Under the pieces are notes generated by a model. That model made no database searches, was not told the DNA's origin, and was given only the letters and a program-made list of their open reading frames with translations. The position numbers were made by a program, and so were the translations under genes. Source: Rhodospirillaceae bacterium (lineage in GTDB: Bacteria; Pseudomonadota; Alphaproteobacteria; Micavibrionales; UBA2020). Taken from it: DNA of 12,940 nt. The stretch spans positions 1-12,940 of the forward strand of contig DQGU01000080.1 of assembly GCA_003524565.1 (NCBI GenBank), read 5' to 3'. Position 1 is the first letter of the stretch; each line of letters opens with the position of its first letter. Below are positions 1-6,434 of the stretch, in pieces.

Positions 1-12
1 GGGCGGCGCGGC

Positions 13-34
13 GGGCGGGGCGGGGAAATACGGG
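13..34 (+). other. Potential G-quadruplex motif
   Basis: Four G-tracts of 3, 4, 4 and 3 bases are separated by loops of 1, 1 and 6 bases, which fits the canonical G3+N1-7 pattern. It lies in non-coding DNA on the plus strand. Folding is a prediction from the pattern only, and GC-rich genomes give such runs by chance. Confidence 0.5.
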
Positions 35-127
35 CATGTGTTTTCTCTGTCTTTTGGTTAATAGCGCAGTCTGTGCGCGGCAAACGCAGCACGCGGACGG
101 CAAGTTCCGCAGAGGCCAGCGGGAAGC

Positions 128-156
128 CCCCGTACCGCCATGCTGGCACGGCGGGG
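128..156. other. Hairpin downstream of the exported-protein gene
   Basis: The plus strand can pair CCCCG with CGGGG, then after a 2x2 internal loop (TA/AC) CCGCCA with TGGCGG, around a TGC loop, giving eleven base pairs. It starts about 50 bases past the stop codon of the minus-strand exported protein. It could stabilise or end that transcript, but no run of T follows it. A 13-base segment of it (130-142) recurs inverted at 3523-3535 in another intergenic hairpin. Confidence 0.4.
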
Positions 157-205
157 CGGCGCAAAACCCTGCGGTATTTATTTGCCCGCGTTTATTCTGT
201 GGCGT

Positions 206-934
206 TTATTCTACTGAGTTCAGGGCGACTTGCTGGGCAAGGAACTTGTCCATCAGGTCGTAAAGCTCTTCCTTGTCCTTGGTCGGCTTTTTCGCGGTAT
301 GGGTCATGGTGAAATCGACCGGAAAGCCGCGCAGCAGCGTCGCGCCGGAAACGCCGACGGTTTTGTATTTCTGGTACGAAATTTCCGTTTCTGCCGTGAA
401 GCCGAGGCTTACACCGTCCGCCGTGCGGCGGCCGTCGGTATCGATGACGGGGTTCAGGTATCCGGCAAGCCCTGCGCGGGTGTAGTTCTGCATCGTGCCT
501 TCGCGCAGGTCGAGATAGGCTTCGCGGTCCATGCCCGCGCGCTCCCCGCGCTCGTTCAGCCAGGTGACAAGACCGACATCGCCAAGGCCTTTGCTCTCGC
601 CATCGGCGGAGATTTTACCGATGCCCGCGATTTGCATGCAATCTGCGAAAACGGCGACGAGGGTCTGTTTGCTTTTCGCCTTCAGCTCTTCGCGGATAAG
701 GTTGATGGCGCCGGCCTCCGTGGGGTCGGTCTGGTCAAGAAAGCACATGCCAAGCGGCGCTTCGAGATGCAGCGTTGTCTGGCCAAAGGGCGCAAACAGC
801 GTGCGGCGCCAATCCAGCGGCCCGCCCGGATAATATTGCGCGGGTGCAGGGCTTGCCATGACGGCGACAAGGCCGATACCGGCGGCCACAAGGCAAAGGG
901 CGGAAACGGCGTTCTTAAACAGGGTCTTTTTCAT
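206..934 (-). CDS. Exported protein of unknown function
   Basis: 242 residues; I do not recognise the family. The chosen ATG at 934 begins a textbook Sec signal peptide: MKK, a hydrophobic core around residues 9-27, and a probable cleavage after Ala-Pro-Ala at 30-32. An in-frame ATG at 964 would put ten residues before this signal and lacks a ribosome binding site. The mature part is soluble with no further membrane segment and carries two cysteines (C64 in LGMCFLD and C99 in FADCMQ) that could form a periplasmic disulfide. The C-terminal third is Lys/Thr-rich, then helical. It follows ftsK on the same strand after 43 bases, so the two may be co-transcribed. In many alphaproteobacteria, as I recall, lolA sits after ftsK; this protein does not look like LolA. 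A periplasmic location is inferred; the function is unknown. Confidence 0.8.
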   Translation of the reverse strand: MKKTLFKNAVSALCLVAAGIGLVAVMASPAPAQYYPGGPLDWRRTLFAPFGQTTLHLEAPLGMCFLDQTDPTEAGAINLIREELKAKSKQTLVAVFADCMQIAGIGKISADGESKGLGDVGLVTWLNERGERAGMDREAYLDLREGTMQNYTRAGLAGYLNPVIDTDGRRTADGVSLGFTAETEISYQKYKTVGVSGATLLRGFPVDFTMTHTAKKPTKDKEELYDLMDKFLAQQVALNSVE

Positions 935-977
935 GGTTGCTGCTTTCACTCGTAAGGTGGGCATGAATTAAAAAACA

Positions 978-3425
978 TCAGGTACCGTAATTATCGACAA
1001 GGATTTCGCGTTTGCCGACGTGGTTGGCGGCGCTGACGAGGCCTTCTTTTTCCATGCGCTCGACGATGCGGGCGGCACGGTTGTATCCGATTTGCAAATG
1101 GCGCTGGATGAAGCTGGTGGAAACTTTACGCTCCCGCAGCACGATTGCCACGGCCTTGTCATACAGCTCGTCGCCGCTGCCGTCTTCTTCGCCTTGGCCA
1201 AACAGGCCGGTTTCTTCTTCGTCTTCGGTCACGCCGTCGATGTAATTCGGCACGCCTTGCGATTTCAGGAAACTGACGACTTTTTCAACTTCGTCGTCCG
1301 ACACAAACGGGCCGTGCACGCGCTGGATGCGCCCACCCGATGCCATGTAAAGCATGTCCCCCTGACCGAGCAGCTGTTCCGCCCCGCCTTCGCCCAGAAT
1401 GGTGCGGCTGTCGATTTTCGATGTGACCTGAAACGAAATGCGCGTGGGGAAGTTCGCCTTGATAACGCCCGTGATAACATCGACGGAGGGGCGCTGCGTC
1501 GCCATAATCAGGTGAATGCCTGCCGCGCGCGCCATCTGCGCCAGACGCTGGATGGCGTTTTCGACTTCTTTGCCCGCAACCAGCATCAGGTCGGCGAACT
1601 CATCGACGATAACGACGATGTAGGGCAGGTTGTTGAGCGGGATGGGTTGCTCTTCATACACCGGCTTGCCCGTATCGGGGTCGAAACCGGTCTGGATTTT
1701 GTGCATCAGCACTTCGCCCTTGTCGCGGGCTTCGCGTACGCGCTCGTTAAAGCCGTCGATGTTGCGCACGCCGAGTTTGGACATGGCGCGGTAGCGGTCT
1801 TCCATCTCGCGCACGGCCCATTTTAGCGCGACGATGGCGCGGTGCGGTTCCGTGACCACGGGCGTCAGCAGGTGCGGGATATCGTCATAGACCGAAAGCT
1901 CCAGCATTTTGGGGTCAATCATGATAAAACGGCATTGCTCCGGCGACAGGCGGTAGAGCAGCGACAAAATCATCGTGTTCACGGCAACCGATTTGCCCGA
2001 GCCCGTCGTACCCGCGACCAGCAGGTGCGGCATGCGCGCGAGGTCGGCAATCACCGGCTCCCCGCCGATGTTCTTGCCAAGGACAAGCGGCAGGCGCGAT
2101 GTGTTGCGGTCGTAATCATTGCTGCCCAGAAGCTCGCGCAGGAAAACCATTTCGCGCTTGGCATTCGGCAGCTCGATACCGATGGCGTTTTTGCCGGGCA
2201 CGGCGGCGATACGCGCCGATACCGCGCTCATGGAGCGGGCGATGTCGTCGGCCAGACCCACAACGCGGCTGGTTTTGGTGCCGGGGGCGGGTTCCATTTC
2301 ATAGAGCGTGACGATGGGGCCGGGGTTGACCTTCAGGATATCGCCCTGCACGCCGAAATCACCCAATGTCGATTGCAGCATTTCCGCGTTCTTTTGCAGG
2401 CCAGCCTCGTCAAGGCGGCTTGCCGTTGCGTTGGCGGGCGGGCTTTGCAAAACGTCGAGGGAGGGCAGAGTCCATTCCTCGTCCTCGCCCGTGGTGCGCA
2501 GGTCGAGTTTCTTTTGCTTGTCGTCTTTATGCGGCGCGGCCTTGGGTTTTTCGATGCGCGGGGCGACAACGGCTTTGCGCGCGGGGGCGGCAAGGGCGGG
2601 GGCGGCGGTTTCTTCCGCGTCTTCGTCGTCTTCGACTTCGGGGGCGCTGTCGTTGACGCGCACGCGGCGCGGGCGCAGGGCGGCGGGCGTTTCGCGTTTC
2701 ATATTGCTATAGCGTGCATGCCAGTTGCGGAAAGCGGCCATGGCGTCGGCGGTTTTGCGCGTGACGGCTGCGCTGATATCGCGCGTGCGGCGCAGGCCGT
2801 CCACCCACTCGCCAAGGCTGAGGCCGAGCGCGGGCAGATAGCAGGCGAAAAACGCCAGCATGGCGCTGAGCGCGACAAACGAAAACGCCATGCCGCCAAT
2901 CCAGCCTTGCAGCGGCTGCGCCACCGCATTGAAAATCAGTCCGCCGGCAGAACCGCCCATATAGGCGCCAATGCCCCAGCTGTCAAAAGCCGGCAGGCGT
3001 GCCAGCATGACCGCGCCCAGCAAAACCCCGCCGAGCAAAAGCGGCAGACGCGTGCCGATACCGCCCAGCGGCAGGCGGCGCAAAATGCGGTATCCCCAGA
3101 CAATAAGGGCAAGGGCGAAAAACCACGCCGAAAGCCCCAGCGTTTGCAGCATCAAATCCGCCGCGTAGGCGCCGGGCGCGCCGAGCGCGTTTTGCACGGA
3201 CGTATCGGCCGAAACGGCGGTGTTGAGCGAAGGGTCGGCCGCGTGATAGGTCGCAAGCGCCGCGGCAAGGCTGAGGCCGAGGCCGGCATAAAGAGTGCCC
3301 ACGGTATCCGTCAGGCGATGGGCGATGAAACTTTGCAGGGCGGCGGGCAGCAGCGGGGTCTTGTTGCTCCGGCGTGATTTACCGTGCAGTTTGTTTTTAC
3401 CGCGTGAAAAAATCCCCATGAACAT
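978..3425 (-). CDS. ftsK: DNA translocase FtsK
   Basis: 815 residues. FtsK is a septum-anchored hexameric motor that pumps chromosomal DNA and brings the terminus region together for dimer resolution during division. Visible parts in order: about four to five hydrophobic membrane segments within residues 40-200; a short acidic and Ala/Pro-rich linker near 255-335; the alpha/beta motor domain with Walker A GTTGSGKS at 472-479 and Walker B IVVIVDEFADL with D608 and E609; and a winged-helix gamma domain at about 754-808 (RKVSTSFIQRHLQIGYNRAA), which in this family reads KOPS orientation sequences. The linker is much shorter than in E. coli FtsK, as is usual in alphaproteobacteria. Start choice: ATG 3425 has AGCAGG eight bases upstream; TTG 3431 (behind GGGGAG) and ATG 3419 are alternatives. 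A strong promoter lies at 3576-3605, leaving a leader of about 140 bases. Confidence 0.97.
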   Translation of the reverse strand: MFMGIFSRGKNKLHGKSRRSNKTPLLPAALQSFIAHRLTDTVGTLYAGLGLSLAAALATYHAADPSLNTAVSADTSVQNALGAPGAYAADLMLQTLGLSAWFFALALIVWGYRILRRLPLGGIGTRLPLLLGGVLLGAVMLARLPAFDSWGIGAYMGGSAGGLIFNAVAQPLQGWIGGMAFSFVALSAMLAFFACYLPALGLSLGEWVDGLRRTRDISAAVTRKTADAMAAFRNWHARYSNMKRETPAALRPRRVRVNDSAPEVEDDEDAEETAAPALAAPARKAVVAPRIEKPKAAPHKDDKQKKLDLRTTGEDEEWTLPSLDVLQSPPANATASRLDEAGLQKNAEMLQSTLGDFGVQGDILKVNPGPIVTLYEMEPAPGTKTSRVVGLADDIARSMSAVSARIAAVPGKNAIGIELPNAKREMVFLRELLGSNDYDRNTSRLPLVLGKNIGGEPVIADLARMPHLLVAGTTGSGKSVAVNTMILSLLYRLSPEQCRFIMIDPKMLELSVYDDIPHLLTPVVTEPHRAIVALKWAVREMEDRYRAMSKLGVRNIDGFNERVREARDKGEVLMHKIQTGFDPDTGKPVYEEQPIPLNNLPYIVVIVDEFADLMLVAGKEVENAIQRLAQMARAAGIHLIMATQRPSVDVITGVIKANFPTRISFQVTSKIDSRTILGEGGAEQLLGQGDMLYMASGGRIQRVHGPFVSDDEVEKVVSFLKSQGVPNYIDGVTEDEEETGLFGQGEEDGSGDELYDKAVAIVLRERKVSTSFIQRHLQIGYNRAARIVERMEKEGLVSAANHVGKREILVDNYGT

Positions 3426-3514
3426 ACCCAAAACCTGCTCCCCATCTCACATACGCGCTGTGCGCGTGGACTGATATACGCGCCGCACGGTTTGGCGCGG
3501 CGGCGGTTTGTCAC

Positions 3515-3537
3515 TGCCGCACCATGGCGGTACGGCA
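3515..3537. other. Hairpin in the ftsK leader
   Basis: TGCCG pairs with CGGCA; after one C/A mismatch ACC pairs with GGT around the loop ATGGC. It lies within the predicted untranslated leader of ftsK, about 90 bases before the start codon. Thirteen bases of it (3523-3535) recur inverted in the hairpin at 128-156. A role is not shown by the sequence. Confidence 0.35.
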
Positions 3538-3575
3538 TGCCGGCGCGAAATTCCCCCGAACGCGGCCAGCCAGAT

Positions 3576-3605
3576 ATTGTAGCAAATATCACGGCTCCGG
3601 CTCAA
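3576..3605 (-). promoter_or_regulatory. Predicted ftsK promoter
   Basis: On the minus strand TTGAGC (-35, 3600-3605) and TACAAT (-10, 3576-3581) are separated by 18 bases. The -10 context GCTACAAT matches the alphaproteobacterial housekeeping pattern GCTANAW closely. Transcription would begin near 3569. A 6-6-6 inverted repeat (GATATT, spacer, AATATC at 3573-3590) covers the -10, and the -35 lies in one copy of an 11-bp tandem repeat. Both placements suggest, but do not prove, regulator binding. Confidence 0.65.
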
Positions 3606-3618
3606 GGCCGGCTCAAGG
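3597..3618. repeat. 11-bp perfect tandem repeat at the ftsK -35
   Basis: CCGGCTCAAGG occurs twice with no spacer (3597-3607 and 3608-3618). Each copy on the minus strand contains TTGAGCCGG, so two -35-like hexamers sit one helical turn apart. This could be an operator half-site pair or a simple duplication. Confidence 0.9.
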
Positions 3619-3623
3619 ATAGA

Positions 3624-3655
3624 GCGGGTTTTTTGAGTAAATCTGCGGGTTTTTG
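3624..3655 (+). repeat. GCGGGTTTTT repeated at 21-bp spacing
   Basis: GCGGGTTTTTTG at 3624-3635 and GCGGGTTTTTG at 3645-3655 lie 21 bp apart, two helical turns, just upstream of the predicted ftsK promoter. Such phased A/T tracts could bend DNA or bind a regulator. Function is inference. Confidence 0.7.
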
Positions 3656-3675
3656 GCGCGTATTTGCGGACGGGC

Positions 3676-3861
3676 TTAGTTGCCGTCGCCGAGGTCGAGA
3701 TTGCCGTTCGGGTCTTTTTCAAGCAGGTCAGCCACTTGCTCGTAAACCGTGGCGTTGTCGTTCATTTGCTCGCGCAGGGGTTCGTTCTGGGCGCCCACGT
3801 TTCTGAAAAATGTCGCGGCGTCGCGCAGCAGTTTGGATGCCAGTTGAGCGTAGGTCGCCAT
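3676..3861 (-). CDS. Small conserved-looking protein of unknown function
   Basis: 61 residues, starting MATYAQLASKLL. The start at 3861 is chosen because AAAGGCGA lies seven bases upstream; a GTG start at 3921 would add 20 residues behind no good ribosome binding site. The protein is soluble, largely alpha-helical and acidic toward its end (EKDPNGNLDLGDGN). There is no signal peptide, membrane helix or cysteine. The composition and clean ribosome binding site make it a credible gene despite its size. I have an impression of similar small proteins in other alphaproteobacteria but cannot name a family. It stands alone between pheA and ftsK on the same strand. A hairpin at 3895-3918 (AAGGGT/ACCCTT) lies in its upstream region. 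No function can be given. Confidence 0.75.
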   Translation of the reverse strand: MATYAQLASKLLRDAATFFRNVGAQNEPLREQMNDNATVYEQVADLLEKDPNGNLDLGDGN

Positions 3862-3894
3862 GTTCAGTCGCCTTTCGGAAAATAACTCCTGCCG

Positions 3895-3918
3895 AAGGGT
3901 CTTGTCGAGAAAACCCTT
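3895..3918. other. Hairpin upstream of the 61-residue gene
   Basis: AAGGGT (3895-3900) pairs with ACCCTT (3913-3918), with two further A-T pairs possible past a mismatch. It lies about 35 bases upstream of the small gene and 85 bases after the pheA stop. It lacks a T-tract, so it may be a leader structure or a weak end signal for pheA. Confidence 0.3.
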
Positions 3919-4002
3919 CACTCCGGCGCCAAGCCTAGCACGGCCATGCCATGACGGAAACGGAAAACTGCGCAGGAATGACGCGTGGGGCGTTACGGTA
4001 AA

Positions 4003-4884
4003 TCATTTCACGCTGTCGCGGTAGCTGTGGCGTGGATAGGTGCCGAGCATGCGCACGTCGGCGGCGAAAAACCGCAGCTCGTCCATCGCGTGTTCGAAGG
4101 CGAAATCTTCGGGGTGGCCTTCGACTTCACAGTAAAAACGGGCGGAGTGGAATTTATTCCCCTCCAGATAGCTTTCCAGCTTGGTGATGTTGATGCCGTT
4201 GGTGGAAAAACCGCCGAGCGCTTTGTAAAGCGCGGCGGGGATGTTGCGCACCTTGAAAATCAGCGACGTCATGTAGCGTGTGCCGCGTGCGGGTACGGGC
4301 AGTTTATGCCCTTTGGCGAGGACGATAAAGCGTGTGGTATTGCCGCTTTCATCCTCGATATTCTTTTTAAGCACTTTCAGGCCGTACAAATCGGCCGCCA
4401 GCGCGCTGGCAATCGCGCCGTGTGCGGCATCGTTCATTTCCGCGACGCGCGCGGCGCTGCCGGCGGTGTCTTCGAAGACAACGGGTTTCAATTTATGTTC
4501 GGCGATGAATTTTTTGCACTGGGGCAGCGCGTGCACATGGCTATAGACGGTCTTCACGTCTTCGATTTTCGCGCCCGGCACACCCAGCAGGCAGTGATGC
4601 ACGGGAATAAAATGCTCCGCCACGATGGAAAGCGGCGAGGCAGGCAGCAGGTTGTGAATATCCGCAACGCGCCCCGCAATCGAATTGTCGATGGGTATCA
4701 TTGCAAAATCCGCGCGGCCGGTTTCGGCGGCATGAAACGCATCGGCGAAGCTGGGGCAGGGCAGCGGCTCCAGCTTGGGAAAGGCCGTCAGGCAGGCCGT
4801 GTGCGAATAAGCGCCCGCGCGGCCTTGAAAGGCGATTTTACCGGTTTTGGCGGCGGTTTTTTTAGGCGTAGAGGGCATTGTCAT
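4003..4884 (-). CDS. pheA: Prephenate dehydratase
   Basis: 293 residues. The enzyme converts prephenate to phenylpyruvate, the committed step to phenylalanine, in the cytoplasm. The catalytic domain covers about residues 15-190: GRAGAYSH at 21-28, IPIDNSIAGRV at 64-73 and NTTRF at 182-186, which holds the family's catalytic threonine. A C-terminal ACT domain (about 203-285, IPAALYKALGGFSTNGINI) is the expected phenylalanine-sensing module; LESYL at 236-240 replaces the ESRP motif of the E. coli enzyme, a variant I associate with alphaproteobacteria. There is no chorismate mutase domain, so that activity must be encoded elsewhere. The start at ATG 4884 lies inside the end of the exonuclease gene (23-bp overlap), pointing to translational coupling; ATG 4878, behind GGGGA, is equally possible. 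The frame stays open upstream to 5211, but that part is a shadow of the exonuclease. Confidence 0.95.
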   Translation of the reverse strand: MTMPSTPKKTAAKTGKIAFQGRAGAYSHTACLTAFPKLEPLPCPSFADAFHAAETGRADFAMIPIDNSIAGRVADIHNLLPASPLSIVAEHFIPVHHCLLGVPGAKIEDVKTVYSHVHALPQCKKFIAEHKLKPVVFEDTAGSAARVAEMNDAAHGAIASALAADLYGLKVLKKNIEDESGNTTRFIVLAKGHKLPVPARGTRYMTSLIFKVRNIPAALYKALGGFSTNGINITKLESYLEGNKFHSARFYCEVEGHPEDFAFEHAMDELRFFAADVRMLGTYPRHSYRDSVK

Positions 4885-5413
4885 CCCCGGTTTGTGGTGT
4901 CTGGAAATATTCCGCGGCGCGCAGGATATGGGCGCAGGCTTCGCTGTCGCTGCCTGCATCGTGGTGGTTGAGGTCAAAGCCGATATGTTCGCACACGGTC
5001 GATAGCTTGTGGTTATAAAGCCCCGGCCAGCTGCGGCGCGATAGCTGCACGGTGCAAAGCCAGTTTTTACGCGGCATGTCAATGTCGGCGCGCGCCATGG
5101 TGCCGGCAAGCACGCGGCGGTCAAACCCTGCGTTATGCGCGACCAAAAGCGGCGCGGCGTCAAACCACGGTGCGAAGGCATCCTGCCACAATTCGGCGAA
5201 TGTCGGCGCATCCCGCACCATATCGGGCGTGATGCCGTGGATGTCGATGAAATCGCGGCGGATATAAAGCCGCCCTTCGGGCCGCATCAGCCATGATTGT
5301 TTGAATACCGTCTCGCCCGCCGCATCCACCGCGCAAAGGCCGAGCGCAATGGCGCTCGCCGCGTCGTAATTCGCGGTTTCAAAATCCAGACAAAGCGCGG
5401 CGATATCGGGCAT
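4862..5413 (-). CDS. DEDDh 3'-5' exonuclease (DnaQ/epsilon-like)
   Basis: 183 residues, essentially one RNase-H-fold exonuclease domain. All five active-site residues of the DEDDh class are visible: D10 and E12 in LDFETAN, D98 in AHNAGFD, and H151 and D156 in HHDAGSDSEA. These bind two metal ions for stepwise removal of 3' nucleotides. Family members include the proofreading subunit of DNA polymerase III, RNase T and oligoribonuclease. The protein is short and lacks the C-terminal polymerase-binding part expected of a full DnaQ, so it is probably an accessory repair or RNA-processing exonuclease. The substrate cannot be told. It starts five bases after the kdsB stop and overlaps pheA by 23 bases, so it is most likely an operon member. 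No strong ribosome binding site precedes it, which fits coupling to kdsB translation. Confidence 0.9.
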   Translation of the reverse strand: MPDIAALCLDFETANYDAASAIALGLCAVDAAGETVFKQSWLMRPEGRLYIRRDFIDIHGITPDMVRDAPTFAELWQDAFAPWFDAAPLLVAHNAGFDRRVLAGTMARADIDMPRKNWLCTVQLSRRSWPGLYNHKLSTVCEHIGFDLNHHDAGSDSEACAHILRAAEYFQTPQTGDDNALYA

Positions 5414-5418
5414 GTGTT

Positions 5419-6219
5419 TTATACGGCCTTCAGCATGCTGCGGGCGGCATCCAAATCTTCCGGCGTATCGACGCCCAGCGGCACGGTATCCACAACGGCA
5501 ACGTCGATACGCATGCCAAGCGCAAGGGCGCGCAGCTGCTCCAGCCGCTCGCGTTTTTCAAGCGCGGCGGGCGGGGCGGATACGAAACGCTGCAAAGCTT
5601 CGCGGCGGTAAGTATAAAGCCCGATGTGATGCAGCAAAACGCCATCGCCCGACGGCGCGGTCGTGCGGCTGAAATAAAGCGCGCGGCCGCGGCGCTCCCC
5701 TCGGTCGAAATCAATTTCGGCAATCGCTTTCACCACGTTGGGGTTGGTCTTTTCGCTTTCGTTCGTGATGATGGCGGCCAGCGTGCCGATATCGACATTG
5801 CCGTCGGCCAGCAGTTCAAACGCGGTATGGATAAGCGCGGGGTCGATGGTCGGCAAATCGCCCTGCACGTTGATAACGCCGTCGTGTTTGCCTTCGGGGT
5901 CCAGCTGGTTGAGCGCGCGCAGGATGCGGTCGGAACCGCTCGGCAGTGCGGGGTCGGTCAGCACGGCTTCGCCGCCGGCGGCTTCGATGGCGGCTTTAAT
6001 CTCGCTTTCGGCGCAGGCGATGACCACGCGGCCGATGTTCGCTTCCTCCGCGCGTTTCATCACATGCACAATCATCGGCAGGCCGTGAATGTCGGCCAGC
6101 GGCTTTTGCGGCAAACGCGTCGATGCCATGCGCGCCGGAATCATCACAATAGGATTTGCGGGCAGCGCGGATGCCGCAGGCGTAGCGGCTTTGGCAGCGG
6201 TTTTCAGGGCTTCGGTCAT
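5419..6219 (-). CDS. kdsB: 3-deoxy-manno-octulosonate cytidylyltransferase (CMP-KDO synthetase)
   Basis: 266 residues. The enzyme activates KDO with CTP to give CMP-KDO, the donor for the inner core of lipopolysaccharide, in the cytoplasm. Visible signatures: IPARMASTRLPQKPLADIHG (27-46) for nucleotide binding, SGSDRI (94-99), NVQGDLPTIDP (117-127) with the metal-binding D121, HHIGLYTYRREAL (197-209), and GVDTPEDLDAAR (249-260). The start at ATG 6219 is set by GGAGG five bases upstream; an ATG at 6231 and longer frames up to 6528 lack such a site. An Ala/Thr-rich segment of about 20 residues precedes the conserved domain and makes the protein a little longer than the E. coli enzyme (about 248). 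It is first in the kdsB-exonuclease-pheA cluster. kdsB next to pheA is an arrangement I recall from other alphaproteobacteria. Confidence 0.97.
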   Translation of the reverse strand: MTEALKTAAKAATPAASALPANPIVMIPARMASTRLPQKPLADIHGLPMIVHVMKRAEEANIGRVVIACAESEIKAAIEAAGGEAVLTDPALPSGSDRILRALNQLDPEGKHDGVINVQGDLPTIDPALIHTAFELLADGNVDIGTLAAIITNESEKTNPNVVKAIAEIDFDRGERRGRALYFSRTTAPSGDGVLLHHIGLYTYRREALQRFVSAPPAALEKRERLEQLRALALGMRIDVAVVDTVPLGVDTPEDLDAARSMLKAV

Positions 6220-6265
6220 GACATCCTCCATCGCGTATCGGAAACGGGCTATCGGGTTTATTGGG

Positions 6266-6280
6266 TGCGTTTTAAACGCA
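6266..6280. promoter_or_regulatory. Palindrome in the kdsB leader
   Basis: TGCGTTTTAAACGCA is a perfect inverted repeat of seven bases around a central T. Flanking GGG and CCC (6263-6265 and 6289-6291) allow an outer pairing with an asymmetric A-rich bulge. It lies between the candidate kdsB promoter and the ribosome binding site, where a repressor or an RNA structure could act. No regulator is identified. Confidence 0.35.
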
Positions 6281-6305
6281 AAAAACAACCCACAAACGAT
6301 GCCGG

Positions 6306-6334
6306 AGGGTAGCGCGTTCCGCCCCGAAAAGCAA
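6306..6334 (-). promoter_or_regulatory. Candidate kdsB promoter
   Basis: On the minus strand TTGCTT (6329-6334) and TACCCT (6306-6311) are 17 bases apart, and the -10 is preceded by GC, as in the alphaproteobacterial GCTA pattern. The hexamers match the E. coli consensus only half. The predicted leader is about 80 bases. Confidence 0.35.
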
Positions 6335-6434
6335 TCTGGCCGCATTTTGCGTGAAAAAGGCTTCTGTTCTGCTCCGCAGGCTTTTAAAATCATTGAGGGA
6401 ACAAGCGAATACTTAAAAAGCAAGGGGGTGTCCG

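Larger units (their letters stand above)
1..205. other. Non-coding stretch downstream of the exported-protein gene
   Basis: I find no credible gene here. The short open frames lack a ribosome binding site and resemble nothing I know. The stretch contains a G-run cluster at 13-34, a hairpin at 128-156 and an 11-bp direct repeat at 188-198 and 202-212 that spans the stop codon of the neighbouring minus-strand gene. No T-tract follows the hairpin on either strand, so a classical intrinsic terminator is not evident. The stretch may continue into a gene beyond the left window edge. Confidence 0.6.
3432..3675. other. ftsK leader and promoter region
   Basis: No gene is supported here. Read on the minus strand it holds, from high to low coordinates: two GCGGGTTTTT copies 21 bp apart (written on the plus strand), an 11-bp tandem repeat overlapping the -35, a dyad over the -10, and a hairpin in the leader at 3515-3537. 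No clear terminator for the upstream 61-residue gene is visible. A frame through the leader overlapping the ftsK start lacks a ribosome binding site. Confidence 0.6.
6220..6434. other. Divergent intergenic region between kdsB and the glycosidase-like gene
   Basis: This holds a candidate kdsB promoter at 6306-6334 and a 15-base palindrome at 6266-6280 on the kdsB side. On the plus-strand side TAAAAT at 6385-6390 could serve as a -10 for the glycosidase-like gene, but no good -35 stands in front of it. No gene is supported here. Confidence 0.5.

Noticed and set aside
1842..3377. Plus-strand open frame of 511 codons
   Set aside because: It lies entirely antisense to ftsK, whose domains are intact. 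It has low-complexity Gly/Arg/His composition and no recognisable motif, as expected for a frame opened by GC-rich codons.
3426..3570. Upstream reading frame in the ftsK leader overlapping the ftsK start
   Set aside because: No ribosome binding site, arginine-rich sequence without resemblance to anything, and it runs on out of frame into ftsK.
4885..5211. Longer N-terminus for prephenate dehydratase
   Set aside because: The upstream part of the frame overlaps the exonuclease, whose active-site residues are all present; the PheA domain begins after ATG 4884.
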